Assembly: GCF_003931875.1 (NCBI RefSeq)
Contig: NZ_CP034245.1
Location: 2,790,001 to 2,854,000, forward strand
DNA: 64,000 bases
Direction: 5' to 3'
Origin: Microbacterium sp. 10M-3C3
Lineage (GTDB): Bacteria; Actinomycetota; Actinomycetes; Actinomycetales; Microbacteriaceae
A model generated the notes under the pieces. That model did not search any database and was not told the origin of the DNA. It saw nothing but the letters and a program-made list of their open reading frames with translations. A program made the position numbers and the translations under genes. Each line of letters starts with the position of its first letter. Position 1 is the stretch's first letter. This document shows, piece by piece, positions 8,039 through 16,212 of this stretch.

Positions 8039-8106
8039 GGTCACGTCCTCTCGTGTACCCGCCCATCCTGGCACGCGCGTCTCATCCGGCCGCGCTGGTT
8101 CCGCTC

Positions 8107-8137
8107 GCCTGGGGAGGAGTGCTCCTGCTCCCCAGGC
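8107..8137 (-). terminator. Perfect 10-bp inverted repeat, likely terminator after putA
   Basis: GCCTGGGGAG and CTCCCCAGGC flank an 11-base loop. It stands 13 bp after the putA stop. There is no T run, as is common for actinobacterial terminators. Confidence 0.6.
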
Positions 8138-8149
8138 ACCGGGATCGAG

Positions 8150-11100
8150 TCAGCCGCGCGCCGCAGGCACGTCGTAGCGGCGCGGCGTGCCGAAGCGGTG
8201 CGCCGTGAGCGAGACCGCCTGCTCGCGCACGAACGGCAGCATCTCCACGCGCCCCGCCGAGACCACGTCGCCGGCGTACAGCGCGACGGCGGGCGACCCG
8301 TCCGTCGCGCGCGCGAACTCCGCGGCCGAGCCGCCGAGCAGCCGCACCCGGCCGCCCGAGGCGGCGAGCGCCGCGGCACGCTGGCGCCATTGCGCGTCGT
8401 CCTCGATGCGCGCGGTGACGCCGACGCCCTCGAGCCACGCCCGCACCGCCGGTCCCGGGTCCGCGGCCGCGCTCACGGTCACCGGCGCGCCGGCCCGCAC
8501 CCCGGCCGCGACGACGCGCACGAGCCGCGACGCCGGCGCCCCCTCCGCGCGGACCGTCACGGGCACCGGCGCGTAGCGGAACACGTTCTGCTCGACGTCG
8601 AGCCCGGTCACGTCGCGGGCGACGCCGAACTCGTCGCGCCACGCCGCGGCGTCGCTCGCGAGCGCCCCCGCGAGCCACGGCCGCTCGTCGTCGGGCACGG
8701 CGGCGAGCGCCGCAGCGGCGAGGTGGTCGCCGCGGCGGTCGGGCGCCCCCGTGACCGCCGCATCCGTCCACGACCCGAAGGCGAGCAGGTAGTTCGGTCC
8801 GCCGGCCTTCGCGCCCGGGCCGACGGCCGAGCGCTTCCATCCGCCGAACGGCTGACGCTGCACGATCGCGCCGGTCGTGCCGCGGTTGACGTACGCGTTG
8901 CCCGCTTCGATGCGCTCGAGCCAGGTCGCGATCTCCGACGGATCGAGGGCGTGAAGGCCCGACGTGAGGCCGTAGTCGACGTCGTTGACGAGGTCGATCG
9001 CCTCGTCGAGGGTCGCGGCGGTCATGATGCCGAGCACCGGACCGAAGTACTCGGTGCGGTGGAACTCGCTCCCACGCTCCACCCCCTCGCGGATGCCTGG
9101 CCGCCACAGTCGGCCGTCGTCGTCGAGGCGTCGCGGCTCGAGCAGCCAGCGCTGACCCGGCTCGAGGGTCGTGAGGGCGCGCAGGAGCTTGCCCTCGGCG
9201 GGGGCGATGAGCGGGCCGACGCGGCTGGCCGGCTCCCACGGCAGGCCCACCTCGAGGGAGGTGACGGCGTCGACGAGCTGCCGGCGGAAGCGCTCCGACG
9301 TCGCGACCGACCCGACGAGCACCACGAGCGAGGCGGCGGAGCACTTCTGCCCCGCGTGCCCGAAGGCCGAGAGCGCGACGTCCCGTGCGGCCAGGTCGAG
9401 GTCGGCGCTGGGCGTCACGATCACGGCGTTCTTGCCGCTCGTCTCCGCCAGGAGGGGCAGGTCGGGCCGGAACGAGCGGAACAGCTCCGCGGTCTCGTAC
9501 GAGCCGGTCAGCACGACACGCTCGACGTCGGGGTGCGACACGAGCCGGCGCCCGAGGTCGTCCTCGGCGACCTGCACGCAGCGCAGCACGTCGCGGGGCA
9601 CGCCCGCCTCCCACAGCGCCTCGACCATCGCGGCGCCCGAGCGGCGCGCCTGCGGCGCGGGCTTGATCACGACCGAGCTCCCCGCGGCCAGCGCGGCGAG
9701 GGTCGAGCCGGCGGGGATCGCGACCGGGAAGTTCCACGGCGGCGTCACGACCGTGAGCCGCGCGGGGTGGAAGCGCGCGCCGTCGACGCGGTCGAGATCG
9801 CGGCCGCGCTCGGCGTAGTAGTGCGCGAAGTCGACGGCCTCCGAGACCTCGGGGTCGCTCTGCTCCACGACCTTGCCGCACTCGGCTCCCATGACCTCGA
9901 TGAGCTCCGCACGGCGCCGCTCGAGCGCGTCTCCCGCGCGGTGGAGGATCTCCGCGCGCGCGTCGGCGCCGAGCTCTCGCCAGGCCTGACCGGCCGCGAC
10001 CGTGTCGGCGACGAGCGCATCCAGCGCCGCCGCATCCGAGATCTCCCCGGCGTCGGCGGTGTCCGCGCCCACGCGCGAGGCCGGCATGCGGTCCTGGATG
10101 GCAGCGGCCCACGCGCGGTTCGCGGCGATCGCGGGGTCGGAGTCGGGCGCGTTGCGGAACCCGCAGCGCGGTGCCGCCACCGCGGGGGCGGAGCGGTCCT
10201 GGACGCGGCGCGGCGCCGGGACGGAGGTCGGCATGTCGGCGAGGGCGGCGAGGAAGCGGTCGCGCTCGCGCGCGAACAGCGCGGCGTCGTCGAGGTCGAA
10301 GACCGCCGACATGAAGTTCTCCGCCGACGCGCCCTCCTCGAGGCGACGGATGAGGTACGCGATCGCGACGTCGAACTCGGCGGGATGGACGACGGGGGTG
10401 TACAGCAGGATCCCGCCGACCGTGCGACGCACCGCGGCGGCCTGCGCGGTCGCCATGCCGAGGAGCATCTCGATCTCGATCCCGGGCCGCACGGCGCCGG
10501 AGCCGGTCACGCCGCGGCGCTCGGCGAGCAGCCACGCCAGCGCGATGTCGAAGAGGTTGTGGCCCGCCACGCCGATGCGCACGTTCGCGGTGCGCTCGGG
10601 ACGCAGCGCGTAGTCGAGCACCGCCTTGTACGACGCATCCGTGGCCTGCTTGGACTCCCACGTCGCCAGCGGCCAGTCGTGGATCTCGGCGTCGACGCGC
10701 TCCATCGGCAGGTTCGCGCCCTTGACGACGCGCACCTTGATGGGCGCGCCGCCCCCCGCCACACGCGCGGCCGCCCACTCCTGCAGGCGCATCATCGCCG
10801 CGAGCGCGTCGGGCAGGTACGCCTGAAGCACGATCCCGGCCTCCAGCGTGTGGAACTCCGGCTCGTCGAGGATCGTCGTGAACACCGCGAGGGTGAGGTC
10901 GAGGTCCTTGTACTCCTCCATGTCGAGGTTGAGGAACGTGCCGCCGCGCGCGGCCGTGCGGTACAGCGGACGCAGCGCCGCCACCGCATCGGCGACGGCC
11001 GCGTCGAACGCCCACGGCGTGTGGGGCGCGACGGTGGAGGACACCTTGATCGAGACGTAGTCGACGTCGTGGCGCTCGAGCAGCCGGCGGGTGCCCGCGA

Positions 11101-11602
11101 GGCGGCGCTCGGCCTCGGCCTTGCCGAGGATCGCCTCGCCGAGGAGGTTGACGTTCAGGCGCGTGCCCTCGGCGCGGTCGCGGATGCGGCGGATCGCCGC
11201 ACCGAGCCGCCGGTCGGACGCATCCACGATGAGGTGGCGGACCATCGTGCGCAGCACGCGCCGGGCGATCGGCACGACGACGGCGGGCGCGACGGGGGCG
11301 GCGAGCGCGCCGATGCGGATGGCCGTCCGCAAATGCCACGGCAGGAACGCCGGCACGAGCGGCGTGAGCGCGCGGAGGTTGCGGGCGGCGACGCGGAGGT
11401 CTTCGGGGCGGACGACGCCGTCGACGAAGCCGACCGTGAAGTCGAGGCCCTTCGGGTCGCGGAGCACGCCGGCGAGGCGCTGGGCGGCGGCGTCCACGGG
11501 CTCCGCGCGGGCGGCGTCGAGCCACGTGCGCACGAGCACGACCGCCTCGTCGGCGAGGTCGGCGGGCGAGATCACATCGGTGTGCGGGGGCGCGATGGTC
11601 AT
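8150..11602 (-). CDS. putA: Bifunctional proline dehydrogenase / L-glutamate gamma-semialdehyde dehydrogenase
   Basis: A 1150-residue cytoplasmic enzyme that oxidises proline to glutamate in two linked steps. The FAD-binding PRODH barrel spans about residues 90-450 (YVSIKVSS, FLNLDMEEYKD, KVRVVKGANLP, GHNLFDIALAWLL). The aldehyde dehydrogenase domain spans about 510-980, with VVIKPAPQARRSG, catalytic Glu in LAETSGKN near 720 and catalytic Cys in GQKCSAAS near 753, then EYFGPVLGI. About 170 further residues form a C-terminal domain. There is no N-terminal DNA-binding domain, so it is not the self-regulating proteobacterial type. Regulation is probably by the divergent LysR gene. The ATG is preceded by AGAGGA. 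Confidence 0.96.
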   Translation of the reverse strand: MTIAPPHTDVISPADLADEAVVLVRTWLDAARAEPVDAAAQRLAGVLRDPKGLDFTVGFVDGVVRPEDLRVAARNLRALTPLVPAFLPWHLRTAIRIGALAAPVAPAVVVPIARRVLRTMVRHLIVDASDRRLGAAIRRIRDRAEGTRLNVNLLGEAILGKAEAERRLAGTRRLLERHDVDYVSIKVSSTVAPHTPWAFDAAVADAVAALRPLYRTAARGGTFLNLDMEEYKDLDLTLAVFTTILDEPEFHTLEAGIVLQAYLPDALAAMMRLQEWAAARVAGGGAPIKVRVVKGANLPMERVDAEIHDWPLATWESKQATDASYKAVLDYALRPERTANVRIGVAGHNLFDIALAWLLAERRGVTGSGAVRPGIEIEMLLGMATAQAAAVRRTVGGILLYTPVVHPAEFDVAIAYLIRRLEEGASAENFMSAVFDLDDAALFARERDRFLAALADMPTSVPAPRRVQDRSAPAVAAPRCGFRNAPDSDPAIAANRAWAAAIQDRMPASRVGADTADAGEISDAAALDALVADTVAAGQAWRELGADARAEILHRAGDALERRRAELIEVMGAECGKVVEQSDPEVSEAVDFAHYYAERGRDLDRVDGARFHPARLTVVTPPWNFPVAIPAGSTLAALAAGSSVVIKPAPQARRSGAAMVEALWEAGVPRDVLRCVQVAEDDLGRRLVSHPDVERVVLTGSYETAELFRSFRPDLPLLAETSGKNAVIVTPSADLDLAARDVALSAFGHAGQKCSAASLVVLVGSVATSERFRRQLVDAVTSLEVGLPWEPASRVGPLIAPAEGKLLRALTTLEPGQRWLLEPRRLDDDGRLWRPGIREGVERGSEFHRTEYFGPVLGIMTAATLDEAIDLVNDVDYGLTSGLHALDPSEIATWLERIEAGNAYVNRGTTGAIVQRQPFGGWKRSAVGPGAKAGGPNYLLAFGSWTDAAVTGAPDRRGDHLAAAALAAVPDDERPWLAGALASDAAAWRDEFGVARDVTGLDVEQNVFRYAPVPVTVRAEGAPASRLVRVVAAGVRAGAPVTVSAAADPGPAVRAWLEGVGVTARIEDDAQWRQRAAALAASGGRVRLLGGSAAEFARATDGSPAVALYAGDVVSAGRVEMLPFVREQAVSLTAHRFGTPRRYDVPAARG

Positions 11603-11641
11603 GACTGTCCTCTCGTCGTCGCCTCATTGTGCGACCGCAAC

Positions 11642-11697
11642 ACCCTTCGGCAACAGCGACCGTTTACGATGGATACCGTTCGTCATTGCCGAAGGGT
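11642..11697. promoter_or_regulatory. Widely spaced 12-bp perfect inverted repeat between putA and lysR
   Basis: ACCCTTCGGCAA (11642-11653) and TTGCCGAAGGGT (11686-11697) are exact inverse copies with centres 44 bp apart, about four helical turns. That is the right phase for two dimers of a LysR-type tetramer on one face of DNA. The right copy contains the GAAGGG ribosome site of lysR, which suggests autorepression. Confidence 0.5.
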
Positions 11698-11701
11698 CGC
11701 C

Positions 11702-12595
11702 GTGTTCGATCTGCGCCGCCTGCGTCTTCTGCACGAGCTGTCGACGCGCGGGACGCTGACGGCGGTGGCCGAGGCGCTCTCCTACAGCCCGTCGACGGTG
11801 TCGCAGCAGCTGTCGCAGCTCGAACGCGAAGCGGGCGTACCGCTGCTCCGGCCCGACGGTCGACGCGTCCGCCTGACGGCGCAGGGCGAGGCACTCGCGG
11901 CGCACGCGGCGCGGATGCTCGCCGCCGACGAGCGCGCCCGCGCAGAGCTCGAGCGGATGCGGCCCTCCCTCTCGCCGGTGCGGATCGCCGTCATGCAGTC
12001 GGCCGCGCACGGCATCATCCCCGGCGCACTGTCCCTCCTCGCCGCCCGCGAGCCCGACCTCCGGCTCGAGGTCGTCGAGCTCGCGCCCGAGGAAGGGCTC
12101 TTCGAGCTCGCGGCGTACGGCTTCGACCTCGTCGTCGCCGAGCAGTACCCGGGGCACACGCGCGAGCACCGCCCGGGGCTCGTCCGCCGCATCCTGGGGC
12201 ACGACGCGATCCGCCTCGCCCTGCCGCACGGCGACACGGCGAGGGAGCTCGGCCAGCTGGACGACCGCGCGTGGGTCATGGAGCCGCCCGGCACCGCCGC
12301 GCGCGAGTGGGCGACGCAGCAGTGCCGGGCGGCCGGCTTCGAGCCGGACGTGCGCTTCGAGCTGACCGATCTCACGGCGCACGCGCGCCTCGTTGCCGCC
12401 GGCCACGCGGTGGGGATGATCCCCGACCTCGTGCACGGCGGCGAGCCCGCGGGGCTCCGCCTGGCGGAGCTGCCGGGTCGTCCTCGCCGCGACGTGTTCA
12501 CGGCGGTGCGCAGCGGCTCCGCGGAGCGACCGGCGCTGACCGTCGTGCAGCAAGCCCTGCGCGACGCGTTCGACGCTGCCTCGCCGTCCGCGTGA
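11702..12595 (+). CDS. LysR family transcriptional regulator, likely controls putA
   Basis: A 297-residue LysR-type regulator. The N-terminal helix-turn-helix is in residues 2-60 (DLRRLRLLHELSTRGTLTAV, SYSPSTVSQQLSQLE). The periplasmic-binding-protein-like effector domain follows from about residue 90 (VRIAVMQSAAHGIIPGALSL; FDLVVAEQYPG; WVMEPPGTAARE). The start was set at GTG 11702 because AAGGG lies 6 bases upstream and the frame upstream has no LysR likeness. It is divergent from putA with 99 bp between and a striking inverted repeat there, so proline or a breakdown product is a plausible inducer (inferred). Confidence 0.92.
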   Translation: MFDLRRLRLLHELSTRGTLTAVAEALSYSPSTVSQQLSQLEREAGVPLLRPDGRRVRLTAQGEALAAHAARMLAADERARAELERMRPSLSPVRIAVMQSAAHGIIPGALSLLAAREPDLRLEVVELAPEEGLFELAAYGFDLVVAEQYPGHTREHRPGLVRRILGHDAIRLALPHGDTARELGQLDDRAWVMEPPGTAAREWATQQCRAAGFEPDVRFELTDLTAHARLVAAGHAVGMIPDLVHGGEPAGLRLAELPGRPRRDVFTAVRSGSAERPALTVVQQALRDAFDAASPSA

Positions 12596-12617
12596 GCGTC
12601 GCGTCTACGCTGTGGCC

Positions 12618-13256
12618 GTGACGATCGACGACGGACGCGGCGCGACCATCATGTCCGCCGAGCGCGCGAAGGCCTTCATCGACGCCGTGGTCGCGATCGC
12701 GATGACGCTGCTGATCCTGCCGCTCATGGAGAGCGTGGGTGAGGCGGCGGCCGGCGGTCTGACCGCGATCGAATGGTTCGGCGAGCACTCCGACCAGCTG
12801 CTCAGCTTCGCCCTGAGCTTCGCGATCATCGCGATGTTCTGGATCAACCACCACCGCCTGTTCGCGAAGGTGGAGAACGTGTCGTCGGGGCTGCTGTGGC
12901 TGACGATGGCGTGGCTGCTGTCCATCGTCTGGCTCCCGATCGCCACGGCGCTGTCGGGTCAGCTGTCTGCGGAAGACCTCAGCGTGCGCGTCGTCTACAT
13001 CGGCAGCATGATCGTCACGAGCGTCCTGCTGCTGCTCATCCGGCTCTTCCTGCGGGCCCATCCGCAGCTGCTCAACGGCCCGGCGAGCGACCTCGACCGC
13101 GGACTGGCGGTGGAGGCGGCCATGGTGAGCCTGTTCGCGATCGCGCTCGCCGTGTCGCTCGCGATCCCCGCGCTCACGTACTACCCGCTGTTCCTGCTGG
13201 CGCTCACGGGCCCGCTCGGCGGACTCCTCCACCGCGTGACCCACCGCGCCCGGTAA
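12618..13256 (+). CDS. TMEM175 family (DUF1211) membrane protein, putative potassium channel
   Basis: About 212 residues with six predicted membrane helices. The N-terminal family signature RAKAFIDAVVAIAMTLLILP carries the Phe-Ser/Asp filter-type FxDAV motif of TMEM175 channels. FWINHHRLF is the second conserved stretch, in the second to third helix. Bacterial members are leak potassium channels working as tetramers. Start choice: GTG 12618 lies exactly 6 bases after a TACGCT -10, so a leaderless message is likely; GTG 12612 and ATG 12651 are alternatives. It follows lysR by 22 bp but seems to have its own promoter. Confidence 0.85.
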   Translation: MTIDDGRGATIMSAERAKAFIDAVVAIAMTLLILPLMESVGEAAAGGLTAIEWFGEHSDQLLSFALSFAIIAMFWINHHRLFAKVENVSSGLLWLTMAWLLSIVWLPIATALSGQLSAEDLSVRVVYIGSMIVTSVLLLLIRLFLRAHPQLLNGPASDLDRGLAVEAAMVSLFAIALAVSLAIPALTYYPLFLLALTGPLGGLLHRVTHRAR

Positions 13257-13262
13257 ACGCGT

Positions 13263-13293
13263 CGTGGGCTCAACCGAGGTTCGAATCCCCACG
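13263..13293. other. tRNA T-arm-like remnant
   Basis: GGTTCGAATCCCC at 13278-13290 is the hallmark T-loop string of a tRNA 3' end. CGTGGG (13263) and CCCACG (13288) form outer arms around it. No acceptor, D or anticodon arm is present, so it is not a gene. It could be a decayed tRNA end or an old integration scar next to tRNA-Tyr. Confidence 0.3.
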
Positions 13294-13301
13294 TGCCCGA
13301 T

Positions 13302-13339
13302 GAACGAGTGAAGCCCCCATGCGGGGGCTTTACTCGTTC
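13302..13339. terminator. Bidirectional hairpin terminator between TMEM175 and tRNA-Tyr
   Basis: GAACGAGTGAAGCCCCC pairs with GGGGGCTTTACTCGTTC across a 4-base loop: 16 of 17 pairs. It sits between convergent transcripts (TMEM175 on plus, tRNA-Tyr on minus), ending three bases from the mature tRNA 3' end. Confidence 0.75.
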
Positions 13340-13341
13340 GG

Positions 13342-13423
13342 TGGCGAGTGAGGGATTCGAACCCCCGAAGGCTATGCCGGCTGATTTACAGTCAGATCCC
13401 TTTGGCCGCTTGGGTAACTCGCC
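13342..13423 (-). tRNA. tRNA-Tyr (anticodon GTA)
   Basis: An 82-base class II tRNA. The acceptor GGCGAGT pairs with ACTCGCC, the anticodon stem CTGAC... carries TGTAAAT with anticodon GTA, the variable arm is long (CCGGCATAGCCTTC) and the T arm is GGGGGTTCGAATCCCTC. The discriminator is A, and CCA is not encoded. Confidence 0.95.
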
Positions 13424-13530
13424 AGGTGCGCACCCGCCCGGCTTATGCAGTCGACCGGAGGCGCGATCAACAATGCTACCCCGACGCGGCGGGTTCGCCG
13501 AACCACGGCGGCGGCGCCGCATCCGCCCGG

Positions 13531-14019
13531 TCAGGCGTCTTCGAGGACGCGCTCGACGAAGGCCTCGGTGCGCCGGCGCGTGCCGTCGATCTTCATGTCG
13601 ACGCTCGCGCGGATCTCGCTCGGCGCGAGCGGGAGGGCGAGGCGCACGTTCTCGTGGCACGACAGATCGGCGCACATGTACGTGCCGACGCTGCCGCCCA
13701 CGTCGCCCGCCGACCCGGCCTTGCGCGCCGTGAACAGCGCGACCTGGTCGGCCGGCTGCATCGTGTGGCAGATGTTGCACATCGCCGACCTCGCCCGCGA
13801 CGTGCCCTCGGCCGCGCGCAGCACGACACCGGTCGGCTCGCCATGACGCTCGGTGATGACGTAACCGCGTCCGCGGGTGCGCGGATCGCGCCACGCGAAG
13901 AAGTCGAGGTGGTCCCAGTCGGTAAGAAGGAAGTCGACGGGCATCGCCACGATGCGCTTCTCGTCGGGCGCGGCGTTGATGAACGAGTTGCGGATCTCGT
14001 CCTCGGTCAGTGCTCGCAT
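13531..14019 (-). CDS. FBP domain-containing protein (FusB/FusC-like, EF-G binding type)
   Basis: A 162-residue protein. The N-terminal part has FLLTDWDHLDFFAWRDP. The C-terminal half is a treble-clef zinc site with Cys pairs CNICH (near residue 82) and CADLSCH (near 116). This is the arrangement of FusB-type proteins, which bind elongation factor G and can free it from the ribosome. Whether this one gives fusidic acid resistance is unknown; such genes are common housekeeping genes in actinobacteria. A TAGACT -10 lies 7 bases before the ATG, which again points to a leaderless or near-leaderless message. It is divergent from yajQ. Confidence 0.82.
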   Translation of the reverse strand: MRALTEDEIRNSFINAAPDEKRIVAMPVDFLLTDWDHLDFFAWRDPRTRGRGYVITERHGEPTGVVLRAAEGTSRARSAMCNICHTMQPADQVALFTARKAGSAGDVGGSVGTYMCADLSCHENVRLALPLAPSEIRASVDMKIDGTRRRTEAFVERVLEDA

Positions 14020-14084
14020 GACCTCCAGTCTACGAACGCCGAATCCACCGGCGGCATCCGAATCCTGCTCGGTAGAATCGCCGA

Positions 14085-14573
14085 ATGGCCGACAGCTCTT
14101 TCGACATCGTCTCCAAGATCGACCGGCAGGAAGCCGACAACGCCCTGAACCAGGCGCGCAAGGAGGTCGAGCAGCGCTACGACTTCAAAGGCACCGACGC
14201 CTCGATCGAGTGGAGCGGCGAGTCGATCCTCATCAAGGCGAACACCGAGGAGCGCGCCAAGGCCGTGCTGGACGTGTTCCAGTCGAAGCTCATCAAGCGT
14301 GGCATCTCGCTCAAGAGCCTCGAGTCGGGCGAGCCGACCGCGAGTGGCAAGGAGTACCGGATCGTCTCCACCCTCAAGGAGGGGATCTCGCAGGAGAACG
14401 CGAAGAAGATCGGCAAGATCATCCGCGACGAGGGGCCGAAATCGGTGAAGTCGCAGATCCAGGGCGACGAGCTGCGGGTGCAGTCGAAATCGCGGGACGA
14501 CCTGCAGGAGGTCCAGCGACTCCTGAAGGCCGCCGACCTCGACGTCGACCTCCAGTTCGTCAACTACCGCTGA
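14085..14573 (+). CDS. yajQ: YajQ family cyclic di-GMP-binding-like protein (UPF0234)
   Basis: A 162-residue protein of the usual family length, with the two duplicated ferredoxin-like domains. Opening motif: [20 protein letters not shown]. Also conserved are [14 protein letters not shown] and, at the end, [12 protein letters not shown]. In gammaproteobacteria, relatives bind cyclic di-GMP and act with a transcription factor; the role in actinobacteria is not established. The ATG is 6 bases after TAGAAT (14073-14078), one of the best -10 matches in the window. Confidence 0.95.
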   Translation: MADSSFDIVSKIDRQEADNALNQARKEVEQRYDFKGTDASIEWSGESILIKANTEERAKAVLDVFQSKLIKRGISLKSLESGEPTASGKEYRIVSTLKEGISQENAKKIGKIIRDEGPKSVKSQIQGDELRVQSKSRDDLQEVQRLLKAADLDVDLQFVNYR

Positions 14574-14636
14574 CGCTTCCCCACCTCGCCGGTCCCCCCG
14601 AGTGAGGGGTTTTCCCTGCTGCGGATGAGATCCTTC

Positions 14637-14664
14637 TCACATCCGGACTCCGCGTCCGATGTGA
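14637..14664. terminator. Hairpin downstream of yajQ
   Basis: TCACAT/ATGTGA and CGGAC/GTCCG stack with one bulged C to give an 11-bp stem and a 5-base loop. It is 64 bp after the yajQ stop. The remaining gap 14574-14808 (235 bp) shows no convincing gene. Confidence 0.5.
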
Positions 14665-14770
14665 CCGGTAACGTCGCTCGTGCTGGCTGTTCCAGTTGGG
14701 GGCTGGAGGATCACGCCGGCGCGGTGCTGGGGAAACGACACCGCGTCCGACGGGTTCCGCGCCACACCGC

Positions 14771-14802
14771 GCCCCCGGGTAGCGGAGGCGCTGCCCGGGG
14801 GC
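14771..14802. terminator. Strong hairpin between convergent yajQ and the hydrolase
   Basis: GCCCCCGGGTAGCG and CGCTGCCCGGGGGC pair over 13 of 14 positions with a 4-base loop (GAGG). It lies 6 bp from the stop of the minus-strand hydrolase, so it can end both transcripts. Confidence 0.7.
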
Positions 14803-14808
14803 CACGCT

Positions 14809-15783
14809 TCATCCGCGAGGAAGGCCGTCCGCCCATCGCGCCATGACGGCGTACGCGTCGTGCCGGGCGGCGTCGGCCGAGAGGAACACGTCGTGCAGCG
14901 CGCCGTCGATGCGCGCGAGCGTCACGAGCGCACCGATCCGGGTGGCTGCGCGGGCGATGTCGTCGACGACGAGCACCGAGTCGGTGCGGGTCATGTCGGG
15001 CAGCCAGCGCGTGGGCGGCGTCGACCGCGACGAGAGCAGCACGAGCGCCGGGCAGCCGACGTCCACCCCGTCGGCGATGCGCCGATGCCCGTCGATCACC
15101 GCGGCGAGCCAGCGCGGATGCGTCGCGAACCCGCGCTCGGGTCGCCAGCCCTCCGGCGCATCCGGAAGCGATCCGACCTCGCGCTGCGCGCGCGTGTAGA
15201 AACCGAGATCGACGACCGGGTGCGGGCCGAGCGGGTCGATGCGGGCGCGCGCGTTGATCAGCGGCGTGAGTGCCTGGCGGCCGACGGGCCCCAGCTGGAA
15301 CTCCAGCCACGGGCTGTTGAGGATGAGGGCGGCGGCGCGTCCGGGATGGCGAGCGGCCCACAGGGTGAGCGTGAGGCCACCCGTCGAATGCCCGAGAAGT
15401 ACGAGGCGCCGCGGCGACGGGAGCCCCTCCGCAATGGCGGCGAGCGCGGCGGCGATGTCGAGGTCGTAGTCGTCGAGGCTGTGCACGTCGCCGGGGCGCT
15501 GGTCGGCCCGCAGGCTGCGCCCGTACCGGCGGAGGTCGAGCGCGAAGAACCGCGCGCCGCGGTCGGTCCAGAACTCCGCGAGCTCGGTCTGGAAGAAGTA
15601 GTCCGACCAGCCGTGCACGTACAGCACGTCGACATCCCGCCACGACCCGGTGAGACGAGCGAAGGCGGTCGGCAGGTGCCGCACCAGGGTCGCGACCACC
15701 GGCTCGCCGTCGTCCCGGCCCAGGTCGAGGGTGCGCTGCGCGAACCCGGGCCCGAGGATGTCCTCCCGCCACGGCTCGCGCAT
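14809..15783 (-). CDS. Alpha/beta hydrolase (serine hydrolase, lysophospholipase-like)
   Basis: A 324-residue hydrolase. The core elements are visible: VLYVHGWSDYFFQTELAEFW near residue 55, the nucleophile elbow LLGHSTGGLTLTLWAARHPG near 128, and a late ARIDGALHDVFLSAD likely carrying the catalytic His near 295. The layout is that of S33/monoacylglycerol-lipase-like enzymes. There is no signal peptide. The substrate is unknown. TAGAGT lies exactly 6 bases before the ATG. It could in principle supply a MenH-like activity, but nothing in the sequence supports that over a general esterase. Confidence 0.85.
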   Translation of the reverse strand: MREPWREDILGPGFAQRTLDLGRDDGEPVVATLVRHLPTAFARLTGSWRDVDVLYVHGWSDYFFQTELAEFWTDRGARFFALDLRRYGRSLRADQRPGDVHSLDDYDLDIAAALAAIAEGLPSPRRLVLLGHSTGGLTLTLWAARHPGRAAALILNSPWLEFQLGPVGRQALTPLINARARIDPLGPHPVVDLGFYTRAQREVGSLPDAPEGWRPERGFATHPRWLAAVIDGHRRIADGVDVGCPALVLLSSRSTPPTRWLPDMTRTDSVLVVDDIARAATRIGALVTLARIDGALHDVFLSADAARHDAYAVMARWADGLPRG

Positions 15784-15834
15784 GGCGTCACTCTACGGCC
15801 CGGGCACCGTCGGGCCGCAGCGCCCCCGGCGCGA

Positions 15835-15893
15835 AGCCCGGGAGGAGAGCCGCGCGGAGTCCCCACCATCCGTCGCCGCATCCCCTCCCGGAC
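15835..15893. repeat. Diverged relative of the 79-bp palindromic element
   Basis: CGGGAGGAGA at 15839 and ATCCCCTCCCGG at about 15880 match the outer arms of the element at 16034, but the inner arms do not pair. It is probably a decayed copy. The whole gap 15784-16212 (429 bp) holds only repeats. Confidence 0.35.
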
Positions 15894-16033
15894 GACCGCT
15901 CCCCCGGGCGCCTTTGAGCTTCGCGATCGGGGCGGCCTCGCGGCGCCGCGGAACCCGCGGATGGGGAGGCCCGCCGCATCCGCGCCCCTGGGGAGGGCGG
16001 GTCGTCAGCGCGGTGCTGCGGGGCCGGGCTGCT

Positions 16034-16112
16034 CGGTTCGGGAGGAGATCCGGCCTCGGGAGGGCGGATACGCGGGATACGCCCTCCCCACGCCGGATTT
16101 CCTCCCCAGGCG
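16034..16112. repeat. 79-bp palindromic element, copy A (upstream of DUF559 gene)
   Basis: The outer arms are TTCGGGAGGAGATC and, at the far end, GGATTTCCTCCCCAGG. The inner arms are GGGAGGGCG and CGCCCTCCC. The loop contains GATACGCGG. It has the same length and orientation as the copies at 17062 and 44236. Copies A and B differ in the inner stem by a compensated A-T to G-C change, so pairing has been kept. Confidence 0.75.
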
Positions 16113-16212
16113 GCCGGCGGAGCTTCCCTCCCCACACCCGGGTCCGCCGGTCTCCTCCCCCGCCCGCCCGCCGCGACAGGGCCTCGCCTCACGGACGGCG
16201 CAGGGTGAGGGG

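Noticed and set aside
7262..11700. A very long plus-strand open frame covering this stretch and reaching the LysR gene
   Set aside because: It is antisense to putA, lacks any family motif and is Arg/Asp/Gly-rich, which is typical of shadow frames in GC-rich DNA. Only the last 894 bp (LysR) are real.
13293..13733. 146-residue plus-strand frame starting MPDERVKPPCGGFTRS
   Set aside because: It translates through the terminator hairpin and tRNA-Tyr; such frames are frequent false calls next to tRNAs.
14680..16212. Upstream extension of the DUF559 gene frame
   Set aside because: It runs antisense through the alpha/beta hydrolase and the repeats. The domain likeness and a good promoter begin at 16213.
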